The position numbers were made by a program, and so were the translations under genes. From NCBI RefSeq assembly GCF_009807035.1, contig NZ_WUBI01000002.1, positions 558,001 through 622,000 on the forward strand: a stretch of DNA of 64,000 bases, read 5' to 3'. The notes under the pieces were generated by a model, which saw only the letters and a program-made list of their open reading frames with translations, was not told the origin of the DNA and ran no database searches. Source of the DNA: Paenibacillus dendrobii (GTDB taxonomy: Bacteria > Bacillota > Bacilli > Paenibacillales > Paenibacillaceae). How positions within the stretch are numbered: position 1 is the first letter of the stretch; every line of letters starts with the position of its first letter. Shown here one piece after another: positions 1 through 9,141 of the stretch.

Positions 1-510
1 GTTGTCGATGCCGGTAAAGCCTAGAATATGGCTGGCAAGATCCCCATAAGGATAATACCTCTTATTGTCCTCCGCAACAACGATACCCGGCAGATTTAAA
101 TCACGAATTTTCTGAGCAAGCTCCATCGTAATTTTGCGTCCACCGGGCTGAAGTTTCACGCTTGATTGCCTTTTTGTAATCGTGCTTTTGATTTTCTCCT
201 CGGTCATCCCGAGCAGAGGTGCCAGCAGCTTCGCCGTCTTATCTGGATCCTTCACCTGCACAGGGACCGCCATAATCGTCGGGGAACTGATATTGTATGC
301 CAGAGCCGTACCGTTCCTATCCTGGATTTCTCCTCGTTTGGCTGTCGAGGGAATTTCTCTGCGCCAATTTTCCTCCGCTTTGGCCGATAGCTCCGCCCCC
401 GTGCCAAGCTGGACGTACGCGAGCCTTACTATTATAGCAACAAACAGCAAGCAAAGAACCATCAAACTGGCCAGGAGTCTGCGTCTGCGCGTTACGTTCG
501 AAACTTTCAC
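1..510 (-). CDS. spoVD: Stage V sporulation protein D, N-terminal part (cut by window edge)
   Basis: Class B penicillin-binding protein needed for spore cortex peptidoglycan. Only the first 170 or so residues are inside the window; the gene runs off the left edge. A GTG start at 510 follows a GGGAGG ribosome binding site. The N-terminus is basic (VTRRRR), then a membrane segment at about residues 13-31, then the PBP dimerisation domain with the typical DRNG motif. It is the last visible gene of the dcw cluster, downstream of the paralogue pbpB, as in Bacillus. SpoVD rather than another PBP is inferred from this position; transpeptidase motifs lie outside the window. Confidence 0.88.
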   Translation of the reverse strand, partial: MKVSNVTRRRRLLASLMVLCLLFVAIIVRLAYVQLGTGAELSAKAEENWRREIPSTAKRGEIQDRNGTALAYNISSPTIMAVPVQVKDPDKTAKLLAPLLGMTEEKIKSTITKRQSSVKLQPGGRKITMELAQKIRDLNLPGIVVAEDNKRYYPYGDLASHILGFTGIDN

Positions 511-595
511 TCTTATTCCTCCCTGTTTATCCTAAGAATCATGACCGTTATTCCTATCATGATATTCGGGACAAACAGGGGCTAGAACAAGCTGT

Positions 596-2908
596 TTACT
601 GGTCGTTTTTCTCTCCGTTGGTTTTGCCTGAGGAAGATTGGTTAGTTCCGCCGGATTGGCCGTTGTTACCTTCGCCTCCGTTACTGCCAGTGCTTCCATC
701 GCCGCCGTCATTGTTACTGCCGGGATCATTTGCAGGCCTCAAGGTCAGTTCAACGGTTCGTTTACCGGCCTGATTGGTGACCTTCTGGCTCGCGACGAAT
801 CCTTCACCGCTGACATTTACTGACACTTTCATCAGGGTCAGTACATCCAGTGCATCTCGCAGGGACTCACCTGTGAGATCAGGCACCCCCATCGCTTTGT
901 CCGTTTCGGTCAGCAGGTAAATCCGTTGCCCCGGGCTTAGCGGTGTTCCGACTGCCGGGAATTGCTTGATGACTGTCGTTCCTTTACCCAGCGTATCGAA
1001 CACAATACCGGATTTCAGAAGCTGTTTCTCGGCATCCTTCACACTTTTATTGATCATATCCGGTGCGGGCGGACGGTTCTGGGCTTGTATGGCATTGTTT
1101 TTGTCGTCCTTCCCCTTATCCTTTTCCTCTTTGGTCGCCGTTCTTGGAACGCCCATATACTGAAGTGACTGCTCCACAATTTTTTTGAAGACCGGAGCCG
1201 CAACGGAGCCGCCGCCAACCGTCGGATCATTCGGCTGGTCCATAATGACGATGACAGAAATTTTCGGATCGTTAACCGGAGCAAATCCTATAAAGGAGAC
1301 GACAGATTTCGAATAATCCGGCTTTTTATCAGGACCGTATTTCACGGCGGTTCCCGTCTTACCTGCTACTCTGTATCCGTCGATATAGGCATTGCGTCCT
1401 GTACCGATTACCTGGTCCGCAACGACCTGTTCCAGGTAACCGCTGGTTTCACTTGCGGTTTCAGGAGAGATCGCCTGACGCTTCGTTTTGGGTGGATACG
1501 ATTGAATATCACCATTGTTCGGATCAATTTTCTCCTTGATGATATGAGGCTCCAAAACTTTTCCGCCGTTCGCGACGGCGCTGATGGCAACGAGCTGCTG
1601 AATCGGGGTAACGGATATCCCATGGCCGTAGGAGGCGGTAGCCACTTCGACGGGACCAGGCAGATTGATTCCCTTGGAGATTTCACCCGGAAGCTCAATT
1701 CCCGTCTTTTCACCAAATCCAAAATCCTTAATATATTTCAGCAAGCGCTCTTTGCCCAGCATTTCCGAACCCAGTTTAACGAAAGCTACGTTACTGGAAC
1801 GTTTTACACCTTCAAGAAAAGTAATCGAACCCCAGCCCGCGCGTTTAATATCACGAAGATACTGATGAGTTCCTTTTACCAGGATTTGTCCGGACATGTA
1901 TTTATCATTCGGATTAAACAACTTTTCCTGAATGCTTCCGGCGAGCGTCACGATCTTAAACGTGGATCCCGGTTCATAAGTCGCTTTGACAGCATAATTA
2001 AAAAAGTCTTGTTGATCTTTCGTGTTCCAGTACGTGTTCGGATCAAATGTAGGTAAATTGGCCATGCCCAGTATTTCCATCGTTTTCGGATCGGCAGCAA
2101 TAACTGTCATACTGATCGGCTTGTATTTATCATACGCTTCTTTCATCGCGTCTTCGATATAATACTGGATCGTATCGTCGATCGTCAGCTTGTAATTCAT
2201 ACCATTGACAGCCGGCTGATAAAGCTCAGTCCCGTTTGGCAGCTTATATCCATTGGCATCCGTCTCGTAGTTCAAATGTCCGTCTGTTCCTTCCAGGAAT
2301 TTATTCAGATAAGCTTCAAGGCCCGCTACTGCATCACCTTCACGGTCCGTATAACCGATCACATGGGCAGCCAGCGATCCCTGCGGATAGTAACGTTTTG
2401 ATTCCTTCAGCGTATCAAGACCCGTTTCCTGGACCTTTTTCTTATTCTTGAACTGCTCCTTGAGCTGATCGTTCAGCTTGTCGATCTTTGCCTTTTTGGC
2501 TTCATCGATTTTCCAGCCTTCGTTGCGGACCTCACGGCTTTTGGCATACTCACCTGTTTTTGCGTCTTTAGCATTGACGAGCTTACGCAATTCCTCTACA
2601 TCCTTGCCTAAGATTTGGTGAAGACCTTGAACGACCATTTCTTCCGTTTCGTTGGCATGGATGACCTTCGGGCTGATGACTACCGTATAAGCAGGCGCAT
2701 TAATCGCCAAAGGATCCCCGTTCCGATCCGAAATGGTTCCCCGTTCGGCGGGAATGACCGATTCCTTGGCCCATTTTGCCGTGCCCTTTTCATGCCATGA
2801 GTTCCCCTGGACAATCTGAAGAGCAAACATTCTGATGAGCAAAACAACAAAAAGGAGGGTGATAAATCCTCCTAGTAGCAATGTGCGAAGTTTTATTCTT
2901 TTTATCAT
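596..2908 (-). CDS. pbpB: Class B penicillin-binding transpeptidase with PASTA domains (PBP2B-like)
   Basis: Septal peptidoglycan transpeptidase that works with FtsL and FtsW. It has a short cytoplasmic N-terminus, a membrane anchor at about residues 9-29 and a PBP dimerisation domain. The transpeptidase motifs are STFK (Ser315), SSN after a KRS stretch, and KTG (Lys517). Two PASTA repeats fill about residues 600-725. The last 45 residues or so are low complexity, rich in Gly, Ser, Asn and Gln. At 770 residues it is a little longer than Bacillus PBP2B because of this tail. It lies 19 bp after ftsL and before spoVD, the standard dcw order. Confidence 0.95.
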   Translation of the reverse strand: MIKRIKLRTLLLGGFITLLFVVLLIRMFALQIVQGNSWHEKGTAKWAKESVIPAERGTISDRNGDPLAINAPAYTVVISPKVIHANETEEMVVQGLHQILGKDVEELRKLVNAKDAKTGEYAKSREVRNEGWKIDEAKKAKIDKLNDQLKEQFKNKKKVQETGLDTLKESKRYYPQGSLAAHVIGYTDREGDAVAGLEAYLNKFLEGTDGHLNYETDANGYKLPNGTELYQPAVNGMNYKLTIDDTIQYYIEDAMKEAYDKYKPISMTVIAADPKTMEILGMANLPTFDPNTYWNTKDQQDFFNYAVKATYEPGSTFKIVTLAGSIQEKLFNPNDKYMSGQILVKGTHQYLRDIKRAGWGSITFLEGVKRSSNVAFVKLGSEMLGKERLLKYIKDFGFGEKTGIELPGEISKGINLPGPVEVATASYGHGISVTPIQQLVAISAVANGGKVLEPHIIKEKIDPNNGDIQSYPPKTKRQAISPETASETSGYLEQVVADQVIGTGRNAYIDGYRVAGKTGTAVKYGPDKKPDYSKSVVSFIGFAPVNDPKISVIVIMDQPNDPTVGGGSVAAPVFKKIVEQSLQYMGVPRTATKEEKDKGKDDKNNAIQAQNRPPAPDMINKSVKDAEKQLLKSGIVFDTLGKGTTVIKQFPAVGTPLSPGQRIYLLTETDKAMGVPDLTGESLRDALDVLTLMKVSVNVSGEGFVASQKVTNQAGKRTVELTLRPANDPGSNNDGGDGSTGSNGGEGNNGQSGGTNQSSSGKTNGEKNDQ

Positions 2909-2927
2909 CCTTCAACCCTCACAAGCC

Positions 2928-3356
2928 CTATTTTTTTGCCGTCTCCGATTCGGCGGTATTCTTCTCTGTATTTGCGGATATCTTTGAGCGTTCCACGTTG
3001 ATGATCTGTTGATCTGTCGGTTCTTGGTACCCAAGCTGTATTGCCTTATCACGGACACCATTCATAAGCTGTTGTTTTTCAAGTGTCAACCGGCTAATTT
3101 CCGATTTGGAAGTTTTGATCAGTCTCTCCGTCTTTTGCGTTTCCTTGTTCAGTCCGTAAATGTTTGCATTCTGCCAGATGATCAGGCTCGCCACCATGAC
3201 ACATACCACAATAGTAAGCAGATACAGAAGCTTCTCTTTGATCGGAAGATATGTACGGCGGGTAACCACCATCGTCTTCTCCCGGTAACCGGGATATGTG
3301 CGCTTTGCAGACTGTGATTGTTCCTTAACTGCCAAGTTACCACGGGTGTAGGCCAT
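2928..3356 (-). CDS. ftsL: Cell division protein FtsL
   Basis: Small bitopic divisome protein that pairs with DivIC and activates the septal PBP/FtsW pair. The 142-residue product has a basic cytoplasmic N-terminus of about 45 residues, one membrane segment (about 45-64), then a heptad-like extracytoplasmic coiled coil at about 70-105 and an acidic/polar tail. Sequence identity is weak, as usual for FtsL. The call rests on size, topology and location between rsmH and pbpB. Confidence 0.9.
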   Translation of the reverse strand: MAYTRGNLAVKEQSQSAKRTYPGYREKTMVVTRRTYLPIKEKLLYLLTIVVCVMVASLIIWQNANIYGLNKETQKTERLIKTSKSEISRLTLEKQQLMNGVRDKAIQLGYQEPTDQQIINVERSKISANTEKNTAESETAKK

Positions 3357-3423
3357 GTCTTCTTCCCCTTCATCATAGTCTTACACTTTTGCAAGCATAG
3401 AGTGATTTGTTATGTTAAAAAAT

Positions 3424-4374
3424 TTATATTTTCTCCGCGACTCTCAGTTTCGCTGAACGTGCACGCGGATTTTGTGCCAGTTCTTCTTCACCAGCCATAA
3501 TCGGTTTCCGGTTCACCAGCTTTAAATCGCCTTTCCCGCCGCATACACACATCGGAAAGTCCGGCGGACAAGTGCATTTCCCTACGTAGCTGTTGAAAAT
3601 CTGCTTGCAGATCCGGTCTTCGAGAGAATGGAAGGTTATAACTGATACTCTCCCCCCCGGAGCCAGACAGCGAACAGCCTGATGAAGCGCTTCTTCGAAA
3701 GCACCCAGCTCATCATTCACCGCTATGCGCAAAGCCTGGAAGCTTCTTTTCGCCGGATGTCCCCCGGTTCTGCGCGCGGCCGCCGGTATACCTTCCTTAA
3801 TAATATCGACAAGCTTTCCCGTGGTTTGAATAGGACTCTGCTCCCGGTGTTCAATAATGAACTTCGCAATACGCCGGGAAAACTTTTCTTCCCCATATTG
3901 AAAAAGAACACGTGCAATTTCTTTCTCCGGCCATTCGTTTACGATATGCCAAGCCGTCAGATCGGAGGATTGGTCCATACGCATATCCAGCGGTGCATCA
4001 TGGTTGTAGCTGAATCCCCGTTCTCCTTCATCAAACTGTGGTGACGAAACACCAAGATCGAACAGAATACCATCCACCTGTGGGATGCCGTCTTTCATCG
4101 GAACAGCCAATTCTTTTAATGTTTCTTCCAATTCTCGAAAGTTCGTTTTGACCAAAGAAATCTTGTCCTCAAATGGAGCAAGTCTTTCCTTCGCATTATT
4201 CAGCGCCCAGTCATCCTGGTCCAGCGCGATTAGTCTGCCATATTCTCCAAGCTTGGACGCAATCAGTGAACTATGTCCTGCCCCGCCAAGTGTACAGTCG
4301 ACATAAATGCCGTCTCGTTTGATGTGCAGCCCTTCTGTCGCTTCTTCTTTAAGCACTGTGATGTGATGAAACAA
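3424..4374 (-). CDS. rsmH: 16S rRNA (cytosine(1402)-N4)-methyltransferase RsmH (MraW)
   Basis: SAM-dependent enzyme that methylates N4 of C1402 in the ribosomal decoding centre. The 316-residue protein starts with the family's [11 protein letters not shown] block. The SAM-binding motif [10 protein letters not shown] sits at about residues 26-35, FDLGVSSPQ at about 105-113, and FHSLEDR plus a Cys-rich patch ([13 protein letters not shown]) near the C-terminus. Its ATG is 20 bp after mraZ, so the two are cotranscribed under the mraZ promoter. Confidence 0.97.
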   Translation of the reverse strand: MFHHITVLKEEATEGLHIKRDGIYVDCTLGGAGHSSLIASKLGEYGRLIALDQDDWALNNAKERLAPFEDKISLVKTNFRELEETLKELAVPMKDGIPQVDGILFDLGVSSPQFDEGERGFSYNHDAPLDMRMDQSSDLTAWHIVNEWPEKEIARVLFQYGEEKFSRRIAKFIIEHREQSPIQTTGKLVDIIKEGIPAAARRTGGHPAKRSFQALRIAVNDELGAFEEALHQAVRCLAPGGRVSVITFHSLEDRICKQIFNSYVGKCTCPPDFPMCVCGGKGDLKLVNRKPIMAGEEELAQNPRARSAKLRVAEKI

Positions 4375-4394
4375 GCTGCAGCCCTCCAGACTTA

Positions 4395-4832
4395 TTACAA
4401 TTCAAAATTAAAATCGACCAGCTTTTCAGCAATTTCGTTAAATGCTCCTTCAGATTCCTGAAAATAGGTCTCCCAGGTATCCTTGCTCCAAATCTCCACG
4501 CGATTGGATACTCCAAGAACAACACATTCCTTGTCGAGCTTCGCGTATTGACGCAGATTCCCCGGTAAATTTACCCTTCCCTGTTTGTCCCACTCGCATT
4601 CCGTCGCTCCTGAGAAAAAGAAACGAGTAAATGCACGGGCATCCGATTTCATGAGCGGTAACGATTTCAGCTTCTGCTCAAGGATGCTCCATTCATTCAA
4701 TGGATAAACAAAGAGACACTGGTCTAAGCCGCGGGTGATCACAAAGGACGAGCCCAGAAGCTCACGGAATTTAGCAGGAATGATTAAGCGGCCTTTATCA
4801 TCAATGCTGTGCTGAAACTCACCCATAAACAT
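4395..4832 (-). CDS. mraZ: Transcriptional regulator MraZ
   Basis: DNA-binding repressor of the dcw cluster, made of two SpoVT/AbrB-like swapped-hairpin domains. The 145-residue product begins [15 protein letters not shown] and carries both MraZ signatures: DDKGR near residue 11 and DKQGR near residue 83. I chose the ATG at 4832 because AAGGAG lies 12 bp upstream and family alignment starts there; the frame stays open further upstream, but that extension runs through the operator. MraZ probably autoregulates through three boxes just upstream. Confidence 0.96.
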   Translation of the reverse strand: MFMGEFQHSIDDKGRLIIPAKFRELLGSSFVITRGLDQCLFVYPLNEWSILEQKLKSLPLMKSDARAFTRFFFSGATECEWDKQGRVNLPGNLRQYAKLDKECVVLGVSNRVEIWSKDTWETYFQESEGAFNEIAEKLVDFNFEL

Positions 4833-4860
4833 TTGGCCACTCAACTCCTTAACCCTAAAT

Positions 4861-4889
4861 CCCCACTTTGCACCACTTTCCACCACTTA
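4861..4889 (-). promoter_or_regulatory. MraZ operator: three direct AAGTGG repeats at 10-bp spacing
   Basis: On the minus strand this stretch reads as three consecutive decamers, each starting AAGTGG (AAGTGGTGGA, AAGTGGTGCA, AAGTGGGGAT). The spacing is exactly one helical turn. MraZ of several bacteria binds tandem GTGG-type boxes with this phasing between promoter and gene. Here they overlap the expected transcription start and the mraZ leader, which fits autorepression. Confidence 0.82.
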
Positions 4890-4918
4890 AGGATACTAGA
4901 TTCGCCACTCAAAATCAA
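4890..4918 (-). promoter_or_regulatory. Candidate sigma-A promoter of the mraZ operon
   Basis: Minus-strand TTGATT (4913-4918) and TATCCT (4890-4895) are separated by 17 bp. The predicted start lies inside the MraZ box array, about 50 nt ahead of the mraZ ATG. Confidence 0.6.
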
Positions 4919-4983
4919 AATCCTTCCTGCTAACTGTGTTTTTTTGGATATTAAATACAGGCACCTAAACCTAAGACAGCACG

Positions 4984-5018
4984 AAACCCCTTGATCCATA
5001 TGGATTCAAGGGGTTTTT
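4984..5018 (-). terminator. Hairpin terminator after ahcY
   Basis: AAACCCCTTGA (4984-4994) pairs with TCAAGGGGTTT (5006-5016), and the loop itself can extend the stem (TCCA/TGGA). The U-tract is only three long on the minus strand but five on the plus strand. Position 30 bp after the ahcY stop suggests it ends that transcript and insulates mraZ. Confidence 0.65.
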
Positions 5019-5049
5019 CGGAAAGTAAATAGATTCAATAAATTACCTT

Positions 5050-6321
5050 CTATTCATGTCCTGTCCAGCTGTCCAAATAAGTGATCTGCTCCTGGCTTAG
5101 TTCATCAATCTGAATGCCAAGGCTTTCCAACTTATAACGTGCAACCTGCTGATCAATTTCCAGCGGAACATTCAATACCTTGCTGCCAATCGTTTCATAG
5201 TTGTCATTCACATATTTCAGTGACATGGCCTGAAGCGCAAACGTCATATCCATAATTTCAGCGGGGTGTCCGTCTCCTGCACCAAGATTGACCAGGCGCC
5301 CTTCCGCGAGAATATATACCTTGCGGCCATCTTGAAGTTGATACTCTTCAATATTGCGGCGAACCGTACGGATGGAAGAGGCGCGGCTGGACAGCTCAAT
5401 TTTGTTGATCTCCACATCAAAATGACCCGCGTTGCACAGAATAGCTCCGTCCTTCATCACATCGAAATGTTCGCCTGTAATTACGTCCCGGTTTCCTGTC
5501 ACAGTCACGAAGAAATCGCCGTGTTTTGCTGCTTCGGTCATCGGCATCACTTCAAAGCCATCCATATGCGCTTCGACAGCCCGAATTGGATCGACTTCGG
5601 TCACGATCACTTTGGCGCCGAGGCCTTTGGCACGCATCGCAACCCCTTTGCCACACCAGCCATAACCGACGACAACCGCAGTCTTGCCTGCAACAACCAG
5701 GTTGGTGGTACGGTTCACGGCATCCCAAACCGACTGCCCTGTCCCATAACGATTATCAAAAAGATATTTACAATACGCGTCATTTACTGCCACCATCGGC
5801 AGCTTGAGGAGACCTTCTTTTTCCAGTGCTTTCAGGCGAATAATTCCCGTCGTTGTTTCTTCCGCTCCGCCGCGAATGGTCGCAAGCAGATCCGGACGCT
5901 CTGAATGGAGGATGGTTACGAGGTCTCCCCCGTCATCGATAATCAGATCAGGCTTTGTTTCTAAAGCACGGATCAGGAAATCTTTGTACTCGACTGGATC
6001 CGGGTTGTACTTTGCCAGGACAGTTACGCCATCTTCTACGAGTGCCGCACATACATCATCCTGCGTGGATAGGGGATTACTGCCCGTAATGGTTACTTCG
6101 GCTCCGCCAGCCTGAACGACTTTAGCCAAGTAAGCTGTTTTGGCTTCTAGATGCAGCGATATGGTGACCTTGAGGCCTTTGAACGGCTGTTCCGCTTCAA
6201 ATTGCTTGCGGATTTGATTCAAAACCGGCATATGGGCCTCTACCCAATCGATTTTCAAATGTCCCTCCTGGGCAAGTGCCATATCTTTTACAATGCTGTT
6301 TTCCAAAGCCAATGTACTCAT
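5050..6321 (-). CDS. ahcY: Adenosylhomocysteinase (SAH hydrolase)
   Basis: NAD-dependent hydrolysis of S-adenosylhomocysteine to homocysteine and adenosine, in the activated methyl cycle. The 423-residue protein has the substrate domain (SLHLEAKT at about 55-62, DDGGD at 129-133, [19 protein letters not shown] at about 179-197) and the NAD-binding GYGWCGKG at 219-226, and ends with the C-terminal block around LDSWTGHE. I chose the ATG at 6321 because GGAGG stands 10 bp upstream; longer versions would run into bshC. The short form lacks the roughly 40-residue insert of many proteobacterial and eukaryotic enzymes and resembles the type of Thermotoga and archaea. Bacillus subtilis uses Mtn/LuxS instead. 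Confidence 0.95.
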   Translation of the reverse strand: MSTLALENSIVKDMALAQEGHLKIDWVEAHMPVLNQIRKQFEAEQPFKGLKVTISLHLEAKTAYLAKVVQAGGAEVTITGSNPLSTQDDVCAALVEDGVTVLAKYNPDPVEYKDFLIRALETKPDLIIDDGGDLVTILHSERPDLLATIRGGAEETTTGIIRLKALEKEGLLKLPMVAVNDAYCKYLFDNRYGTGQSVWDAVNRTTNLVVAGKTAVVVGYGWCGKGVAMRAKGLGAKVIVTEVDPIRAVEAHMDGFEVMPMTEAAKHGDFFVTVTGNRDVITGEHFDVMKDGAILCNAGHFDVEINKIELSSRASSIRTVRRNIEEYQLQDGRKVYILAEGRLVNLGAGDGHPAEIMDMTFALQAMSLKYVNDNYETIGSKVLNVPLEIDQQVARYKLESLGIQIDELSQEQITYLDSWTGHE

Positions 6322-6346
6322 AAAAAGCCTCCTTTTTTTCATTTTA

Positions 6347-7978
6347 TTACATTTCAATGATCTGATGTTCAGGCGTATAGCTTTTACAGCTTTCCAGGAT
6401 ATCATGGATCCAGCTGAAGCCATAACGATTTATATAGTAGAAAATATTATAAACTCTTTCTTGCGGTTTGCCCATAGGGAATAACGATACATAGATTTGC
6501 TCCCATTGACGAAGCGCCGCCTCATGTTGTTTTTCCAACGCTTGCTTCGTTTTGCGTTCAAGGTAAGAAATCTGCTCCAGAATCTTATCCTTGTTTTTCT
6601 CCCCGAGAGGGATCAGACCGGGCTGAATCGTTCCGAGTTCACGGATTAGAGGCTCATACAGTTTTTCAAAAGCACTGCGTGTCTCTTCGAATTTCGGGTC
6701 GACATGAAGCCCGGTTTCAGCGTTCAACCAATTCCGGCGCGCATCGTCAAAGCGATGCTGCACATCTTGGAATGACAATCCAAAATGCTCCATGTATTTC
6801 CGCAGCGTGCCGTTAACCAGTGTAAAGGACATTCTTGGCAGTAGAATTGGCATTTTCAGCCCCAAAGCGGGAAATGCATCCTTGGTAATCGCCCAGTAGG
6901 ATATCTCCCCTTGCCCGAGAACCGTGCCAAGTACTGGCAAGAGAGATTCCTGCATCAACGGACGTGTCAGGACATTATTACTGAACTTCTCGGGATGATC
7001 TCGCAGTTCGGTCAGAAGTTCATCCTTGGTAAAGTTTACAACGCCTTTACGGTCCACGAAGTTTCCCTGCTGCTTCTGGAGCAATAAACGGTTCCCTTCA
7101 TAAATATAGAAGAGGTTTGCGCCGTCCTCAGCTACGTCGGCCTGCAGTTGATATCCCTGCCCCGTTATGCGCGATGCAGATGCTTGATAGGTTTGACCTA
7201 GCTCATCATTTTGCTGGATGATACGTTCGAATATAGGGACTTCAAGTTGGCGCAGGTCAGGATCCGCCGAATCCAAAAGGATAAGTCCCAGTTCGCCGAA
7301 CAGGATGCCCAGCAGCTTGGCAAACGCGTCACTCAAGTTGCCCGATTCTTCGGCAGCCTGATTCAGCAACTGCATGATCTCAGGCTTGTTCACACTGTCA
7401 GGCAGAAGCGCAGCCAGATGGCCCAGCGCCTGCTTCCATTGTTCAGGCGATACCCGAATATGACTAACGGAACTTTTCGGCCCCGGGACCGCATCCATTT
7501 TTATTCGGGCGACCTGCAGTTCCGGTGTCATGACATAGGTATGGTTAACCTCGTCCCAGTCATGATCCTCGCCTGCGATCCAGAATACCGGAACAACGGG
7601 CCGCTGCAGCTTTTCCTGCGCTTCCCTGGCGGCCAGTATGATGGTTAAAGCCTTATAGACGACAAGCAGCGAACCGGTAAACAGTCCGCTTTGCTGTCCG
7701 CCAACGACGGCAAGCGTACTTGTCTGCGCAAGTAAATCAAGCGAGTTATGTACCTCTTTATGGTCGTTGTGCTTGCTATTATATTGTCTTAGACAATCTA
7801 CCAGGGCTTTTCTATCCACACGCGTTCCTTCGGAATCACTTAACCATGCTGCACGGTTGCTCCATGACTCTTCCCGGCGAAAATCATCACCATACAGGTC
7901 CTGTACCTGCGAAAAGCGGTTTATATAATCATCTGCAAGAGCGGAGCCGCTCTTCAGCGAATCAGAAACAACATTCAT
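6347..7978 (-). CDS. bshC: Bacillithiol biosynthesis cysteine-adding enzyme BshC
   Basis: Putative ligase that adds cysteine to GlcN-malate, the last step of bacillithiol synthesis. The 543-residue product matches the BshC (YllA) family: a Rossmann-like core containing [12 protein letters not shown] (about residues 96-107), [17 protein letters not shown] (about 131-147), the central region, and a C-terminal coiled coil (about 440-505). The ATG at 7978 has GGAGG nearby. Location next to the mraZ cluster is as in Bacillus. It may be cotranscribed with ahcY, 25 bp downstream. Confidence 0.95.
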   Translation of the reverse strand: MNVVSDSLKSGSALADDYINRFSQVQDLYGDDFRREESWSNRAAWLSDSEGTRVDRKALVDCLRQYNSKHNDHKEVHNSLDLLAQTSTLAVVGGQQSGLFTGSLLVVYKALTIILAAREAQEKLQRPVVPVFWIAGEDHDWDEVNHTYVMTPELQVARIKMDAVPGPKSSVSHIRVSPEQWKQALGHLAALLPDSVNKPEIMQLLNQAAEESGNLSDAFAKLLGILFGELGLILLDSADPDLRQLEVPIFERIIQQNDELGQTYQASASRITGQGYQLQADVAEDGANLFYIYEGNRLLLQKQQGNFVDRKGVVNFTKDELLTELRDHPEKFSNNVLTRPLMQESLLPVLGTVLGQGEISYWAITKDAFPALGLKMPILLPRMSFTLVNGTLRKYMEHFGLSFQDVQHRFDDARRNWLNAETGLHVDPKFEETRSAFEKLYEPLIRELGTIQPGLIPLGEKNKDKILEQISYLERKTKQALEKQHEAALRQWEQIYVSLFPMGKPQERVYNIFYYINRYGFSWIHDILESCKSYTPEHQIIEM

Positions 7979-8040
7979 GAAGTATGCCTCCTATTCTGTA
8001 CCTGTTCAAATCTCATGCGTTCACTTGGAAATCTTTCTTG

Positions 8041-8069
8041 ATTGTAACCAAAGTTGCCTCTGCCGTCAA
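8041..8069 (-). promoter_or_regulatory. Sigma-A promoter of bshC
   Basis: Minus-strand TTGACG (8064-8069), 17-bp spacer, TACAAT (8041-8046). It lies about 65 bp before the bshC ATG, in the 233-bp gap after oppF. A second TATAAT-like box lies further upstream without a good -35. Confidence 0.75.
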
Positions 8070-8170
8070 AGCAAAACAAGGGAATCCACTGTGCCAGTCT
8101 TCAAATGCTTCAAAATCAGTTACAGTTTTATAATTATAACGCTTCATGTATCAGTATGCCATGCCAAAAC

Positions 8171-8198
8171 GAAAAAAACCGCCGGAAAAACCGGCGGT
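8171..8198 (-). terminator. Rho-independent terminator of the opp operon
   Basis: ACCGCCGG (8178-8185) and CCGGCGGT (8191-8198) form an 8-bp GC-rich stem with an AAAAA/TTTTT loop; seven U follow on the minus strand. It sits 13 bp after the oppF stop codon. Confidence 0.92.
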
Positions 8199-8211
8199 CA
8201 CCTTTTCAGGC

Positions 8212-9141
8212 TTATGCGTATGGAGCAGCAACCCAATGACCTTTCGATACCTCGACAAGTCGAGTGTCTTCCTGCTCTATCCCGCTTCCACCCTTGGCAG
8301 AATGGATCGGTCCAGACAGCTCATCATCCATGATGATCCGCTTCTTGTTCTCCTCGATTTCCGGATCGGGAATCGGGATCGCAGACAGCAATGTCTTCGT
8401 ATAAGGATGAATCGGATTGGCATAAAGCTCTTCGCTATCCGCGAGCTCTACCATCTTGCCTAAATACATAACCGCGACACGGTCGCTAATATGCTTGACC
8501 ATGGAAAGATCATGGGCGATAAACAGATAAGTCAATCCAAGGCGATCCTGCAGTTCTTTGAGCAGGTTAACCACCTGTGCCTGAATGGATACGTCAAGCG
8601 CAGAGATCGGTTCGTCACAAATAATAAATTTAGGATTCACCGCGAGCGCCCGCGCAATACCAATCCGCTGACGTTGTCCACCCGAAAACTCATGCGGGTA
8701 ACGCGTGGCATGATCGGGATTCAGTCCAACCATGTCCAGCAGTTCTTCGATACGATACTTGCGTTCCTTGCGGCTTCCTGCAAGCTTGTGAATGTCCAGC
8801 GCTTCGCCGATAATATCGGACACGGTAAAACGCGGATTCAGCGATGCATACGGATCTTGAAAGATCATCTGCATATCGCGGCGCATGGCTTTCATTTTGT
8901 TTGGAGGAAGTTTGTAGATATCGGTTCCGTTAAAACGCATGCTGCCTGCGGTAGGCTCGTACAAACGGAGGATGGTGCGGCCTGCGGTAGATTTTCCGCA
9001 TCCGGACTCGCCAACCATGCCTAGCGTTTCGCCTTCACGAATAAAGAAATTGATGTCATCAACGGCTTTGACGATTTTGCCTCCGCCTACGTTAAAGTAC
9101 TTTTTCAGACCTTCAACTTCGATCAAATGGTTCTCTTTCAT
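8212..9141 (-). CDS. oppF: Oligopeptide ABC transporter ATP-binding protein OppF
   Basis: One of two ATPases that power peptide import through OppBC. The 309-residue protein shows Walker A GESGCGKST (44-52), the Q-loop, signature SGGQRQR, Walker B FIICDEP with the following SALD, and the switch His (IAHDLSM). Its C-terminal oligopeptide region ends in LVEVSKGHWVA, typical of OppF, but lacks the cysteine cluster seen in OppD. The start overlaps the oppD stop (ATGA), so the two are translationally coupled. Confidence 0.93.
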   Translation of the reverse strand: MKENHLIEVEGLKKYFNVGGGKIVKAVDDINFFIREGETLGMVGESGCGKSTAGRTILRLYEPTAGSMRFNGTDIYKLPPNKMKAMRRDMQMIFQDPYASLNPRFTVSDIIGEALDIHKLAGSRKERKYRIEELLDMVGLNPDHATRYPHEFSGGQRQRIGIARALAVNPKFIICDEPISALDVSIQAQVVNLLKELQDRLGLTYLFIAHDLSMVKHISDRVAVMYLGKMVELADSEELYANPIHPYTKTLLSAIPIPDPEIEENKKRIIMDDELSGPIHSAKGGSGIEQEDTRLVEVSKGHWVAAPYA

